A stretch of DNA of 64,000 nucleotides from contig CAJJAO010000025.1 in the NCBI GenBank assembly GCA_905182265.1, forward strand, positions 1-64,000. The letters are read 5' to 3'. A program made the position numbers and the translations under genes. Each line of letters opens with the position of its first letter. The first letter of the stretch is position 1. This document shows positions 38,655 through 46,497 of this stretch, piece after piece. The notes under the pieces were generated by a model. It was not told where the DNA came from. It saw nothing but the letters and a program-made list of their open reading frames with translations, and did no database searches. Origin of the DNA: a gamma proteobacterium HTCC2207 (GTDB lineage: Bacteria > Pseudomonadota > Gammaproteobacteria > Pseudomonadales > Porticoccaceae).

Positions 38655-39272
38655 TTGTTAGTTAAAAGCCGTTCTAAAATCTCATCTGCCTTGCTCTTTA
38701 GCTTGTGCTTTAGCCTTCTCAGTGCATTGTCGAGTCAAAGCCTCGCCGAAGACGATCTGGCTATTTTTGCCGGTGGTTGTTTTTGGTGTATGGAAAGCGA
38801 CTTTGAAAAAATAGATGGCGTAAAGTCTGTGGTTTCAGGCTATATCGGCGGCCATGTGGCCAACCCGACCTACAAGCAGGTCTCCGGGGGCAACACAGGC
38901 CATACAGAAGCCGTGCAGATCGAGTTTGATAACGAGACAGTCACCTTTGAACAGCTCCTGGAGCATTTTTGGATTAACATTGATCCATTAGATGGCGGCG
39001 GCCAGTTCTGTGACCGAGGACAACAGTATCGCAGCGAGCTGTTTTATCGCAATGACAGCCAGAAGCTCGCGGCTCAGGCATCTGTCGAGGCCATAAGCGC
39101 TCAGAAACAGTTTACTGGCAAACTGCAAACTAAACTCAGTGCAGCCAGCAAATTCTATGTCGCCGAAGGCTATCACCAAGATTATTACAAGAAAAACCCC
39201 AGCAGATATAACTATTACCGCTGGAGCTGTGGCCGCGACAAACGGTTAGAGAGCTTATGGGGCAAAAAGTAG
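38655..39272 (+). CDS. msrA: Peptide-methionine (S)-S-oxide reductase, exported
   Basis: This 205-residue protein has a hydrophobic N-terminal signal (about 1-28, ISSALLFSLCFSLLSALSSQSLA) and the MsrA active site FAGGCFWCMESDFEK. GGHVANPTYKQVSGGNTGHTEAV and the C-terminal YHQDYYKKNPSRYNYYRWSCGRD follow. It repairs oxidised methionine, and the signal suggests a periplasmic role. The start is TTG with AGGGAG seven bases upstream. Its stop directly abuts that of the convergent usp gene. Confidence 0.94.
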   Translation: MLVKSRSKISSALLFSLCFSLLSALSSQSLAEDDLAIFAGGCFWCMESDFEKIDGVKSVVSGYIGGHVANPTYKQVSGGNTGHTEAVQIEFDNETVTFEQLLEHFWINIDPLDGGGQFCDRGQQYRSELFYRNDSQKLAAQASVEAISAQKQFTGKLQTKLSAASKFYVAEGYHQDYYKKNPSRYNYYRWSCGRDKRLESLWGKK

Positions 39273-40166
39273 TCAGTGCACGACCACCATATCTGCGGTC
39301 AGGTAATGCAGTACTTTCTCTGCTGTATTACCAATAAACTTGCCCTTTAAACCGCGATTTGCCGCACTGCCTATCACCAGCAAAGCGCCGGACTCAACCC
39401 TGTCAGACAGTTCTTTTTCGACACTGCCAACAAATACATAAGTATCTGCCTCGACCTTTAGCTCGTCGAGGGCCAGATCAAGTTTCTTCTGGGCATCGAC
39501 CCGCGCTTGATCTGCATTGTCATGCCACAGAATCGCCTGACCAGGCATAGGTGGCACATAGGCAGTCGCCAACGCCATGGCTCTAAAATCTGGAATCACT
39601 GATACCAGCTGCATAGGCACTGCCAAGGCTGCAGAGAGCCCCTGGGCCCGCAAAATAACTCTTTTACCCAAGGCCCAATGCTCAGCACTTTCGTCTAGGG
39701 TGCTGATGGCAGCAATCACCTTGTTTATGCGCTGACCATCAGCATTGATCAGCCATACGGGACAGCTCGCATCGCGCAATAGATTCCAGTCTTCTGGTGT
39801 TTGAAACATCTGGGCGATACGAGAATGCTTGTCGCCTGCGACTTTGATAATAAGATCTGCCTTCATTTTATTCGCGGTATCGACCGCCGATCTATTCCAC
39901 CGTTTACCCCAGGCCATACTGGAAGAAAAATGCATACTGTGGCGATCAGCTAAGAGCCTCAACTGGGTTTCTGCATCATCAAGAAGCGCTTGCTTAATGT
40001 CTTTAAAATTATCAAACCCGATGTATTTATGCATTTCTTCAATCTGGTCATACACCGTCATCAAAATATGTAGCTTTCCCTGACTCTGGGCGATTAATTT
40101 GACCGCCTGTTGCATCGCCAGATTGTCGTTATCGGATCCGTCTAAAACGACCAAAATATTATCCAT
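39273..40166 (-). CDS. Tandem-domain universal stress protein (UspE-like)
   Basis: This 297-residue protein has two Usp folds. The first begins MDNILVVLDGSDNDNLAMQQAVKLI. The second begins near residue 150 (KVIAAISTLDES) and ends with the nucleotide-loop motif VIGSAANRGLKGKFIGNTAEKVL. Proteins of this type are often induced by low oxygen or stationary phase through FNR/ANR. The FNR-type box at 40279 lies about 113 bases upstream of its start, consistent with such control. Confidence 0.9.
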   Translation of the reverse strand: MDNILVVLDGSDNDNLAMQQAVKLIAQSQGKLHILMTVYDQIEEMHKYIGFDNFKDIKQALLDDAETQLRLLADRHSMHFSSSMAWGKRWNRSAVDTANKMKADLIIKVAGDKHSRIAQMFQTPEDWNLLRDASCPVWLINADGQRINKVIAAISTLDESAEHWALGKRVILRAQGLSAALAVPMQLVSVIPDFRAMALATAYVPPMPGQAILWHDNADQARVDAQKKLDLALDELKVEADTYVFVGSVEKELSDRVESGALLVIGSAANRGLKGKFIGNTAEKVLHYLTADMVVVH

Positions 40167-40278
40167 TACCCACCTCCACCATGCTTTTTAGAATTTAATC
40201 AATCTTCCTGTATCTCAATTTGATTCTAGTAAGTGAAAAGCGTCTGGGGCCAAGGGTTTGCGGATTTACCCAGCTTCC

Positions 40279-40292
40279 ATGATATAGATCAA
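40279..40292. promoter_or_regulatory. FNR/ANR-type binding site
   Basis: ATGAT-ATAG-ATCAA matches the FNR consensus TTGAT-N4-ATCAA at nine of ten fixed positions. It lies between the divergent usp and fnr genes, 55 bases before the fnr ATG. It could activate usp, autoregulate fnr, or both. Confidence 0.6.
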
Positions 40293-40346
40293 TTCTGTGT
40301 CTATACTTATATCTATATGGACTCGATTTGATCAGCAGGGAATAAG

Positions 40347-41075
40347 ATGCGCTCACCGACACTAAATATCCAAGCAAATAACTGCCACAACTGCCGAATG
40401 AGCACTTTGTGCCTCCCTCTCACTCTTGATGTCGGTTCTTTGGATCGGCTGGAGACCGTCATTGAACGGGGTAGACCAGTGCATAAACAGCAGTTCATCT
40501 TTCATGCTGGAGACCCATTTCAGTCGGTCTATGCCATTCGTAGCGGGGCTATAAAGTCCTATTGCACTAGTGAAGACGGCAGCGAGCAGGTGACCGGCTT
40601 TTACTTACCCGGCGAGATTTTTGGCTGGGACGGCATAGACAATAACAACCACAAAAACACAGCCGTGGCGCTAGAGACCACGGCACTCTGTGAAATACCC
40701 TTTAACCGTTTCGAAGAAGTTAGCCGCACCATGCCAATACTGCAGCAGCACTTTATGCGTCTAATGGCTAAAGAGATCACCTCAGACCAAGAACTCATTA
40801 CATTACTGGCAAAAAGCTCTGCCGAAGAGCGAGTGGCCAGCCTACTAATCAGCCTCTCTAACCGCCTTAAACGCCAGCATCTTAGTGCCACTCGATTTCG
40901 CCTACCAATGTCCCGCGCCGATATTGGCAATTATTTAGGCCTGACTGTCGAAACAGTGAGCCGAGTATTTAGCCGCTTTCAGAGCTTTGATCTCATTTTG
41001 TGTGACAAAAAAGAAATAGAGATCACCAACCTCCCCGGCCTTTCTTCCCTAGCCCACAAGCCTAAAATCACTTAG
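40347..41075 (+). CDS. fnr: FNR/ANR-family oxygen-sensing transcription regulator
   Basis: This 242-residue Crp/Fnr protein has cysteines at 13, 16 and 22 (NNCHNCRMSTLC). A fourth lies in TTALCEIPF, the expected four ligands of the oxygen-labile 4Fe-4S cluster. A cyclic-nucleotide-fold domain, dimer helix and winged helix follow. The recognition helix TVETVSRVFSRF retains the E-SR residues that read TTGAT half-sites. It governs the switch to low-oxygen respiration. An FNR-type box lies in its own upstream region, and a repeat array follows the stop. Confidence 0.94.
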   Translation: MRSPTLNIQANNCHNCRMSTLCLPLTLDVGSLDRLETVIERGRPVHKQQFIFHAGDPFQSVYAIRSGAIKSYCTSEDGSEQVTGFYLPGEIFGWDGIDNNNHKNTAVALETTALCEIPFNRFEEVSRTMPILQQHFMRLMAKEITSDQELITLLAKSSAEERVASLLISLSNRLKRQHLSATRFRLPMSRADIGNYLGLTVETVSRVFSRFQSFDLILCDKKEIEITNLPGLSSLAHKPKIT

Positions 41076-41086
41076 GCAACGTATCA

Positions 41087-41203
41087 AAAGCCATTAGCGG
41101 TATAGAAAGCCATTAGCGACTCATAAAAAGCTATTAGCGACTTATAAAAAGCCCTTAGCGGTGTATAGAGCCCTTAGCGACCAGTCAAAAGCCCTTTTTA
41201 GGA
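41087..41203 (+). repeat. Tandem array, AGCCCTTAGCG core (19-21 bp units)
   Basis: Five units plus a partial sixth run from 41087, each of the form AAAGCCCTTAGCG followed by a 6-8 bp variable spacer. The first unit begins 12 bases after the fnr stop, and the array ends about 60 bases before cca. The core varies as AGCCATTAGCG, AGCTATTAGCG and AGCCCTTAGCG. Confidence 0.85.
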
Positions 41204-41262
41204 CTTTCGATTGAGCTGCCAGCCCCATCAACCTACAATGGCGAAAACCATTGGAATCCAGT

Positions 41263-42498
41263 ATGAAAATCTACCTAGTCGGCGGTGCCGTGCGCGACAA
41301 GCTGCTCAATTACCCAAGTGATGAGAATGACTGGGTAGTGGTTGGTAGCTCGCCCGAACAGATGGTCGAGTTAGGCTATCATCCGGTAGGTCAGGATTTC
41401 CCAGTATTTATCAAACCCCAGACCGGTGAGGAATATGCCCTCGCCCGTACCGAGCGAAAATCTGGGCATGGTTATCAAGGTTTTACCTTCCATACCGCAC
41501 CAGATATAAGCCTAGAAGACGACCTGATTCGCCGCGACCTCACCATCAATGCCATGGCAGAAGATGAAAACGGGCAGATTATCGACCCCTATGGCGGCCA
41601 GCAAGACCTACAGGACAAACTGCTACGCCATGTCTCGGATGCCTTTACCGAAGACCCCTTAAGAGTGCTTAGAGTGGCGCGTTTTGCCGCCCGCTATCAC
41701 CATCTTGGTTTTACCGTAGCACCAGAAACTCTGACATTAATGAGCAATATTGTTGCCAGCGGTGAGATACAGCATCTGGTCGCAGAGCGAGTTTGGAAAG
41801 AAACCGAGCGTGCCCTGTGCGAAAAGTCTCCAGATATCTATATTCAGGTATTGCGTGACTGCGGTGCATTAGGGGTTTTATTACCAGAAGTAGAGAAGCT
41901 GTTTGGCGTGCCCCAAAGAGCAGATTATCACCCAGAGATAGATACCGGCATTCATACATTGATGTCGTTGCAGCAGGCGGCCAGACTTTCGGACAGTGCC
42001 AGAGTTCGCTTCTCGGTATTGGTTCATGATCTGGGCAAAGGCATTACCCCGGACGATGTGTTGCCCAGCCACAAAGGCCATGAAGCTCGTGGCTTACCGC
42101 TGGTTAAAGATGTCTGCGACCGATTTAAAATCCCCAATGACCATCGCCAGCTAGCCATGGCCGTTACAGAATTTCACCTGCTGTGCCACAAAGCCTTTGA
42201 ACTGCGCCCCGAAACCATTTTAAAACTCCTTAAAGGCTTGGGCGCACTTAAATCGGCAGAGCGTCTGGACGAGTTTTTACTCTGCTGCGAAGCCGATGCA
42301 AGAGGCCGTACTGGATTTGAGAATCGCGAGTACCCTTCCTCAGATTACTTGCGTGAAGCACGTAAAGTGGCCCTGCAAACCGACATCTCCGATCTAGTGG
42401 AGGCCGGCATTACCGGCGCCGAGATTGGCACCCAACTCAGCCTGCGCCAAACCGCTGGGCTGACAGAATTTAAAGCAAATTACCCAAACATAATCTAG
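41263..42498 (+). CDS. cca: Multifunctional CCA tRNA nucleotidyltransferase
   Basis: The product is 411 residues from ATG 41263. The ORF track starts at TTG 41251, but GGAATCC precedes the ATG and the family begins MKIYLVGGAVRDKLL. Nucleotidyltransferase motifs include DENDWVVVGSSPEQM and RRDLTINAMA. An HD domain (HTLMSLQQAARL, LVHDLGKG) marks the class with added phosphodiesterase and phosphatase activities. It adds or repairs the CCA end of tRNAs. Confidence 0.96.
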   Translation: MKIYLVGGAVRDKLLNYPSDENDWVVVGSSPEQMVELGYHPVGQDFPVFIKPQTGEEYALARTERKSGHGYQGFTFHTAPDISLEDDLIRRDLTINAMAEDENGQIIDPYGGQQDLQDKLLRHVSDAFTEDPLRVLRVARFAARYHHLGFTVAPETLTLMSNIVASGEIQHLVAERVWKETERALCEKSPDIYIQVLRDCGALGVLLPEVEKLFGVPQRADYHPEIDTGIHTLMSLQQAARLSDSARVRFSVLVHDLGKGITPDDVLPSHKGHEARGLPLVKDVCDRFKIPNDHRQLAMAVTEFHLLCHKAFELRPETILKLLKGLGALKSAERLDEFLLCCEADARGRTGFENREYPSSDYLREARKVALQTDISDLVEAGITGAEIGTQLSLRQTAGLTEFKANYPNII

Positions 42499-42506
42499 GT
42501 AGCCCC

Positions 42507-43247
42507 ATGAATTCAGATAGCAAAGTCGTCCTTATTACAGGCGCTGCGCGCCGCATTGGCGCCGTCACAGCCCGGCTATTTCATGCTGCCGGCTACGGTG
42601 TCATTATTCATTACAATAATAGCGCAGCGGCTGCCGACAAACTCTGCGAAGAGCTCAACCACCAGCGGGCGGACAGCTGTCTGCTAGTGCAATGTGACCT
42701 CAATGATATGACTGGCTTAGATAAGATTGCCGATTTGGTCAGCAGCGTTGGTCGCCTCGATGTATTGATCAACAACGCCTCAAGCTTTTACCCAACGCCC
42801 CTCGAAAACTGTGATCAACAGCAGTGGGACGACCTGATTAACAGCAACCTAAAAGGCCCATTCTTTTTGTCACAGAAAATGGCCCCGCTACTGATAAAAA
42901 ATCAGGGCGCTATTGTTAATATTTCAGATATGCATGCCCGCCAAGCACTTAGAAACCACCCTATTTATACCATCGCCAAAGCCGGCAATATTGCCATGAC
43001 TAAATCGATGGCTTTAGATTTGGGCCCAGATGTACGGGTAAATAGCGTGGCTCCGGGAGCCATACTATGGCCGGAACACGAAGAAGACGACACAGACAAG
43101 CAGGACTCTGTGTTGAGCAAGGTGCCCATGGGGCGTCTGGGAACTGAATCGGATATTGCTGATACGGCGTTCTTTTTGGCTGTTAACGCGACCTATATGA
43201 CCGGTCAGACCATTGCAGTTGATGGTGGCAGCTCAAACAGCCTTTAA
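42507..43247 (+). CDS. Pteridine reductase-like short-chain dehydrogenase
   Basis: This 246-residue SDR has the arginine-rich cofactor motif ITGAARRIGAVTARLFH, typical of NADPH-using pteridine reductases. It also has NNASSFYPTPL, the YTIAKAG catalytic pair and GQTIAVDGG. Such enzymes reduce dihydrofolate or dihydrobiopterin. The gene converges with folK and their stops overlap by four bases, so the context supports a folate role. E. coli FolM is the nearest functional analogue. Confidence 0.85.
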   Translation: MNSDSKVVLITGAARRIGAVTARLFHAAGYGVIIHYNNSAAAADKLCEELNHQRADSCLLVQCDLNDMTGLDKIADLVSSVGRLDVLINNASSFYPTPLENCDQQQWDDLINSNLKGPFFLSQKMAPLLIKNQGAIVNISDMHARQALRNHPIYTIAKAGNIAMTKSMALDLGPDVRVNSVAPGAILWPEHEEDDTDKQDSVLSKVPMGRLGTESDIADTAFFLAVNATYMTGQTIAVDGGSSNSL

Positions 43248-43759
43248 GTTGTTTTGGTAACGTCTATACCGCGCCAAACAAAAGATACTGGCCACAAATT
43301 CTGTTTGTTTTTGTCGTATTCCTGCCAATGATCGCTGTAACTTTTTTGGGTCACAGGATGCAAGGCGTCTGGCGCCACTTCGGCGAGAGGCAGTAGCACA
43401 AAGGCATTCTTTAAAACCTCATCTCTGGGCAGAGCAATACCATCTATTTGCCCAGCCACACCATCCACGGTGAGAATATCGATATCCAAATTTCGTGGCC
43501 CAAATTTTGGCCCGCTGCGATCGCGGCCGTTGGTATCTTCTATCTGTTTGAGGGTTTTGGATATATCCCCAACAGCCACGTCAGAATTAATCCCCACCAC
43601 TAGGTTGTAAAAACTGTCGCCCTCAAAGCCGACCGCCTCACTCTCGTACACCGAGGAAATGACCAGCTCACCAAAATTCTCAGCCAATGCGTCCAACGCC
43701 GCGCCTATATTAAGGCGACGCTCGATATTACTGCCTAGACTGAGATAAATTAGGGCCAT
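43244..43759 (-). CDS. folK: 6-hydroxymethyl-7,8-dihydropterin pyrophosphokinase
   Basis: This 171-residue HPPK has LIYLSLGSNIERRLNIG, the KFGPRNLDIDIL metal- and ATP-binding motif and LPLAEVAPD. It makes the pyrophosphorylated pterin for dihydropteroate synthase. The start shares a base with the folB stop, so the pair is translationally coupled. Confidence 0.95.
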   Translation of the reverse strand: MALIYLSLGSNIERRLNIGAALDALAENFGELVISSVYESEAVGFEGDSFYNLVVGINSDVAVGDISKTLKQIEDTNGRDRSGPKFGPRNLDIDILTVDGVAGQIDGIALPRDEVLKNAFVLLPLAEVAPDALHPVTQKSYSDHWQEYDKNKQNLWPVSFVWRGIDVTKTT

Positions 43760-44115
43760 TAAGTTCGCTCACCTCGTTCAATAATAATGCCGACATCTTG
43801 GCTGTATCTTAGTGCACCAGGCTTGCTGACGCGCAGTTTTAACCAGGGTACCGAAAATTCCTCTCGCACAATGCGAGCAATCTCTTCTGCCATGCGCTCC
43901 ACCAGTAAAAACTCGCTGGCTTCGATAAAAGCAATCAAGCGCTTGGCGATGGATTTATAATTTAGAGCATAGGCAATATCGTCGGTCTCGGCAGCCTGAC
44001 GAATATCATGAGCCATCTCTAGGTCCAAACTAATGGTCTGCTTTACTTCACGCTCCCAGTCATAGATACCAATAATAGTTTCTATGCGCAGGTCTCTAAT
44101 ATAAACAATGTCCAT
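43759..44115 (-). CDS. folB: Dihydroneopterin aldolase
   Basis: This 118-residue T-fold protein has MDIVYIRDLRIETIIGIYDWEREVKQ, the catalytic YALNYKSIAKRL region and LLVERMAEEIA. It cleaves dihydroneopterin to the FolK substrate. It lies between tsaD (10-base gap) and folK. Confidence 0.96.
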   Translation of the reverse strand: MDIVYIRDLRIETIIGIYDWEREVKQTISLDLEMAHDIRQAAETDDIAYALNYKSIAKRLIAFIEASEFLLVERMAEEIARIVREEFSVPWLKLRVSKPGALRYSQDVGIIIERGERT

Positions 44116-44125
44116 CTACTTTCCT

Positions 44126-45166
44126 TTATGAGCGTGATTGTAACGCTGGTAATTGATCCAGTGGCCAGCGAGGTGTGGCCGATATTTCTAACCCATTGAC
44201 CTGACCCGCCAACAGCCTCTGACAGCCAGCATAAGCAATCATGGCTCCATTATCCGTGCAAAACTCATGACGTGCATAGAAAACCTCGGCGCCCTCTTTC
44301 GCCAGCGCGACTTCGAGTTTGTGACGCAACCTTGTGTTGGCAGATACACCTCCGGCGATCACTAAGGTTTTCATCTGAGTCTGGCTAAGGGCGCGGCGAC
44401 ATTTAATCACTAACGTGTCCACCACAGCCTCTTGAAAGCCCGCACAGATATCTAGAATCGTTTGGTCATCTGGGAGCACATCGTCGCCACAGTGCTTTTG
44501 TATCAAATTTCTGGTGAACGTCTTTAGCCCAGAAAAACTAAAGTCCAATCCCGGTCGGTCGGTCATGGGCCGAGGAAACTCAAACCGATCGATCTGCCCA
44601 CGATCTGCCATACCTGCCAGCACAGGCCCACCAGGGTAATCTAAATCGAGCATCTTGGCGGTCTTATCAAAAGCTTCGCCCGCCGCATCGTCTAGAGACT
44701 CGCCAAGTATCTCGTATTGACCAATCCCTTTAACCGACACTAGCTGTGTGTGACCGCCAGAGACCAGAAGCGCGACAAAAGGAAATTCTGGAGGCTTATC
44801 TTCTAGCATTGGAGCCAGCAGATGCCCCTCCATATGATGAACGCCAAGTACGGGGATACCCAAAGCAAAGCCAAGGCCCGTGGCCATAGCTCCACCCACC
44901 ATTAGCGCCCCCATAAGGCCCGGGCCCGAGGTGTAGGCAATGCCGTCAATATCTTGTTTGGTGACATTGGCCTCTTTTAGCACCAGGGTTACCAGGGGAA
45001 TAATTTTACGCACATGGTCACGGGACGCTAGCTCAGGTACGACACCACCGTATTCCGCATGGAGTTTGACCTGAGAATAAAGGGTGTGGGCAAGCAAACC
45101 CCGCTCGCTGTCATAGACAGCCAACCCAGTTTCATCGCATGATGTTTCGATACCCAATACCAGCAT
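44126..45166 (-). CDS. tsaD: tRNA N6-threonylcarbamoyladenosine transferase
   Basis: This 346-residue Kae1/TsaD protein has [13 protein letters not shown] at the start, the metal-binding [12 protein letters not shown] (His pair near 111/115), [11 protein letters not shown] and [12 protein letters not shown]. It transfers threonylcarbamoyl to A37 of ANN-decoding tRNAs. It is divergent from rpsU, as in many gammaproteobacteria. Confidence 0.98.
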   Translation of the reverse strand: MLVLGIETSCDETGLAVYDSERGLLAHTLYSQVKLHAEYGGVVPELASRDHVRKIIPLVTLVLKEANVTKQDIDGIAYTSGPGLMGALMVGGAMATGLGFALGIPVLGVHHMEGHLLAPMLEDKPPEFPFVALLVSGGHTQLVSVKGIGQYEILGESLDDAAGEAFDKTAKMLDLDYPGGPVLAGMADRGQIDRFEFPRPMTDRPGLDFSFSGLKTFTRNLIQKHCGDDVLPDDQTILDICAGFQEAVVDTLVIKCRRALSQTQMKTLVIAGGVSANTRLRHKLEVALAKEGAEVFYARHEFCTDNGAMIAYAGCQRLLAGQVNGLEISATPRWPLDQLPALQSRS

Positions 45167-45279
45167 TTACCATCGCTTCCAAAAGCTATTTGTGGGCGCC
45201 ACTTTAAACCCTCTGCAGCTCAGTGTGAACCTGTACTTTAAGGGCACTCCAGATCACCTAAAAACCCCTACAAAAAACT

Positions 45280-45306
45280 TTGCATCAATAGCCCGAAGTG
45301 TATAGA
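45280..45306 (+). promoter_or_regulatory. Candidate sigma-70 promoter for rpsU
   Basis: TTGCAT (45280) and TATAGA (45301) are separated by 15 bases, about 70 bases upstream of the rpsU ATG. The elements are good but the spacer is short, so this is only a candidate. Confidence 0.35.
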
Positions 45307-45378
45307 CTACGCGCCCTTGAAGAGTCGAGTACAGGTTGGCTGTACCGAGATTAATTTTCACTACAGGATTAAGCATTT

Positions 45379-45594
45379 ATGCCAAGCGTTCGAATTAAAG
45401 AAAACGAGCCCTTTGACGTTGCATTACGTCGTTTTAAACGTTCTTGCGAGAAGGCAGGTATTCTCGCCAAAGTACGTAGCTGTGAGTTCTACGAGAAGCC
45501 CACTTGGGAACGCAAGCGTAAAGCTGCAGCCGCTGTTAAGCGCAATCAGAAAAAAGTATCTCGCGAATCACGCAAGTTTACTCGACTCTACTAG
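45379..45594 (+). CDS. rpsU: 30S ribosomal protein S21
   Basis: This 71-residue highly basic protein ([27 protein letters not shown]) is an exact-length S21. It acts in mRNA binding on the small subunit. It is the first gene of the rpsU-dnaG-rpoD macromolecular synthesis cluster, but a terminator and yqeY lie between it and dnaG. Confidence 0.98.
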   Translation: MPSVRIKENEPFDVALRRFKRSCEKAGILAKVRSCEFYEKPTWERKRKAAAAVKRNQKKVSRESRKFTRLY

Positions 45595-45640
45595 AGATAA
45601 CTCTGACACCAGAGTTGTTGATTAAAGAGTTATAGCAAAG

Positions 45641-45660
45641 AGCGCCCACCGGCGCTTTTT
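45641..45660 (+). terminator. Rho-independent terminator after rpsU
   Basis: AGCGCC-CACC-GGCGCT is a perfect six-pair stem with a four-base loop, directly followed by a run of T. It lies 46 bases after the rpsU stop. It should end most rpsU transcripts, as the terminator between rpsU and dnaG does in E. coli. Confidence 0.85.
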
Positions 45661-45677
45661 GTGCATCTGGAATATAC

Positions 45678-45729
45678 AAAGTAGCCTATAAAAGTACGTA
45701 GCAAAAGCACGCAGCAAAAGTACCTAACA
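45678..45729. repeat. 13-bp tandem array, four units
   Basis: Four units of exactly 13 bp (AAAGTAGCCTATA, AAAGTACGTAGCA, AAAGCACGCAGCA, AAAGTACCTAACA) lie between the rpsU terminator and yqeY. Confidence 0.65.
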
Positions 45730-45824
45730 TTTACAGGCCTTTTTTTGTAAAACGCCTTTTTGTTAACTACCTTAGTTACTAAGCAATATTTTAGAACAGC
45801 ATTTTAGCCAAACGGAGAATGAGC

Positions 45825-46271
45825 ATGTCGATGAAACAAACAATCCATGACGCGATGAAAGCTGCAATGCGCGCCAAAGACAAGCCCCGCCTCGGAGCCA
45901 TTCGCCTAATCCAAGCTGATATCAAACGTATCGAAGTCGATGAGCGCATTGAAATTGACGACGCCCGAGTACTGGCTATCCTCGACAAAATGGTCAAGCA
46001 ACGTCGTGACTCGATCACCCAGTACGAAGCCGCAGGCCGCCAAGAGCTTGCCGATATAGAAATTTCCGAAATCAATGTGATTCAGGACTTTTTACCCACA
46101 CCCCTTACTGACGCTGAAATAGCCGACATGGTTCAAGCGGCAATCGCCCAGACCGGCGCTGCTTCTATGGCCGACATGGGTAAGGTAATGGGTATCATCA
46201 AGCCGCAGATTCAAGGCCGTGCCGATGCCGGCGCTGTTAGCGGCCTGATAAAGGCAGCTTTGAATTCCTAA
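45825..46271 (+). CDS. yqeY: GatB/YqeY domain-containing protein
   Basis: The protein has about 148 residues and matches YqeY: MKAAMRAKDKPRLGAIRLI, ITQYEAAGRQELADIE, INVIQDFLPTPLTDAEI and MGIIKPQIQGRADAGAVS. It resembles the tail domain of GatB amidotransferase and may act on tRNA. Its exact role is unsettled. ATG 45825 is chosen over 45819 because GGAGA then sits six bases upstream. Its place between rpsU and dnaG is common in this group. Confidence 0.92.
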   Translation: MSMKQTIHDAMKAAMRAKDKPRLGAIRLIQADIKRIEVDERIEIDDARVLAILDKMVKQRRDSITQYEAAGRQELADIEISEINVIQDFLPTPLTDAEIADMVQAAIAQTGAASMADMGKVMGIIKPQIQGRADAGAVSGLIKAALNS

Positions 46272-46274
46272 ACC

Positions 46275-46446
46275 AGCCCTGAGCGCATAGACAGCCCTGA
46301 GCGTAATAGATAGCCCTGAGCGTAATAGACAGCCCTGAGCGTAATAGAAAGCCCTGAGCGCTTTAGACAGCCTTGAGCGGATAAACAGCCCTGAGCCAAT
46401 AGACAGCCCTGAGCGTAATAGAAAGCCTTGAGCGTAATAGAAAGCC
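46275..46446 (+). repeat. Tandem array, AGCCCTGAGCG core (18-19 bp units, about nine copies)
   Basis: Nine units such as AGCCCTGAGCGTAATAGAC run from four bases after the yqeY stop to about 50 bases before dnaG. Cores vary as AGCCTTGAGCG and AGCCCTGAGCC. It is the longest intergenic array in the window. Confidence 0.9.
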
Positions 46447-46497
46447 AAGACCCAAGACGTTACACTGCCCCACCAACTTGATGAACTTGTAGCGCCC

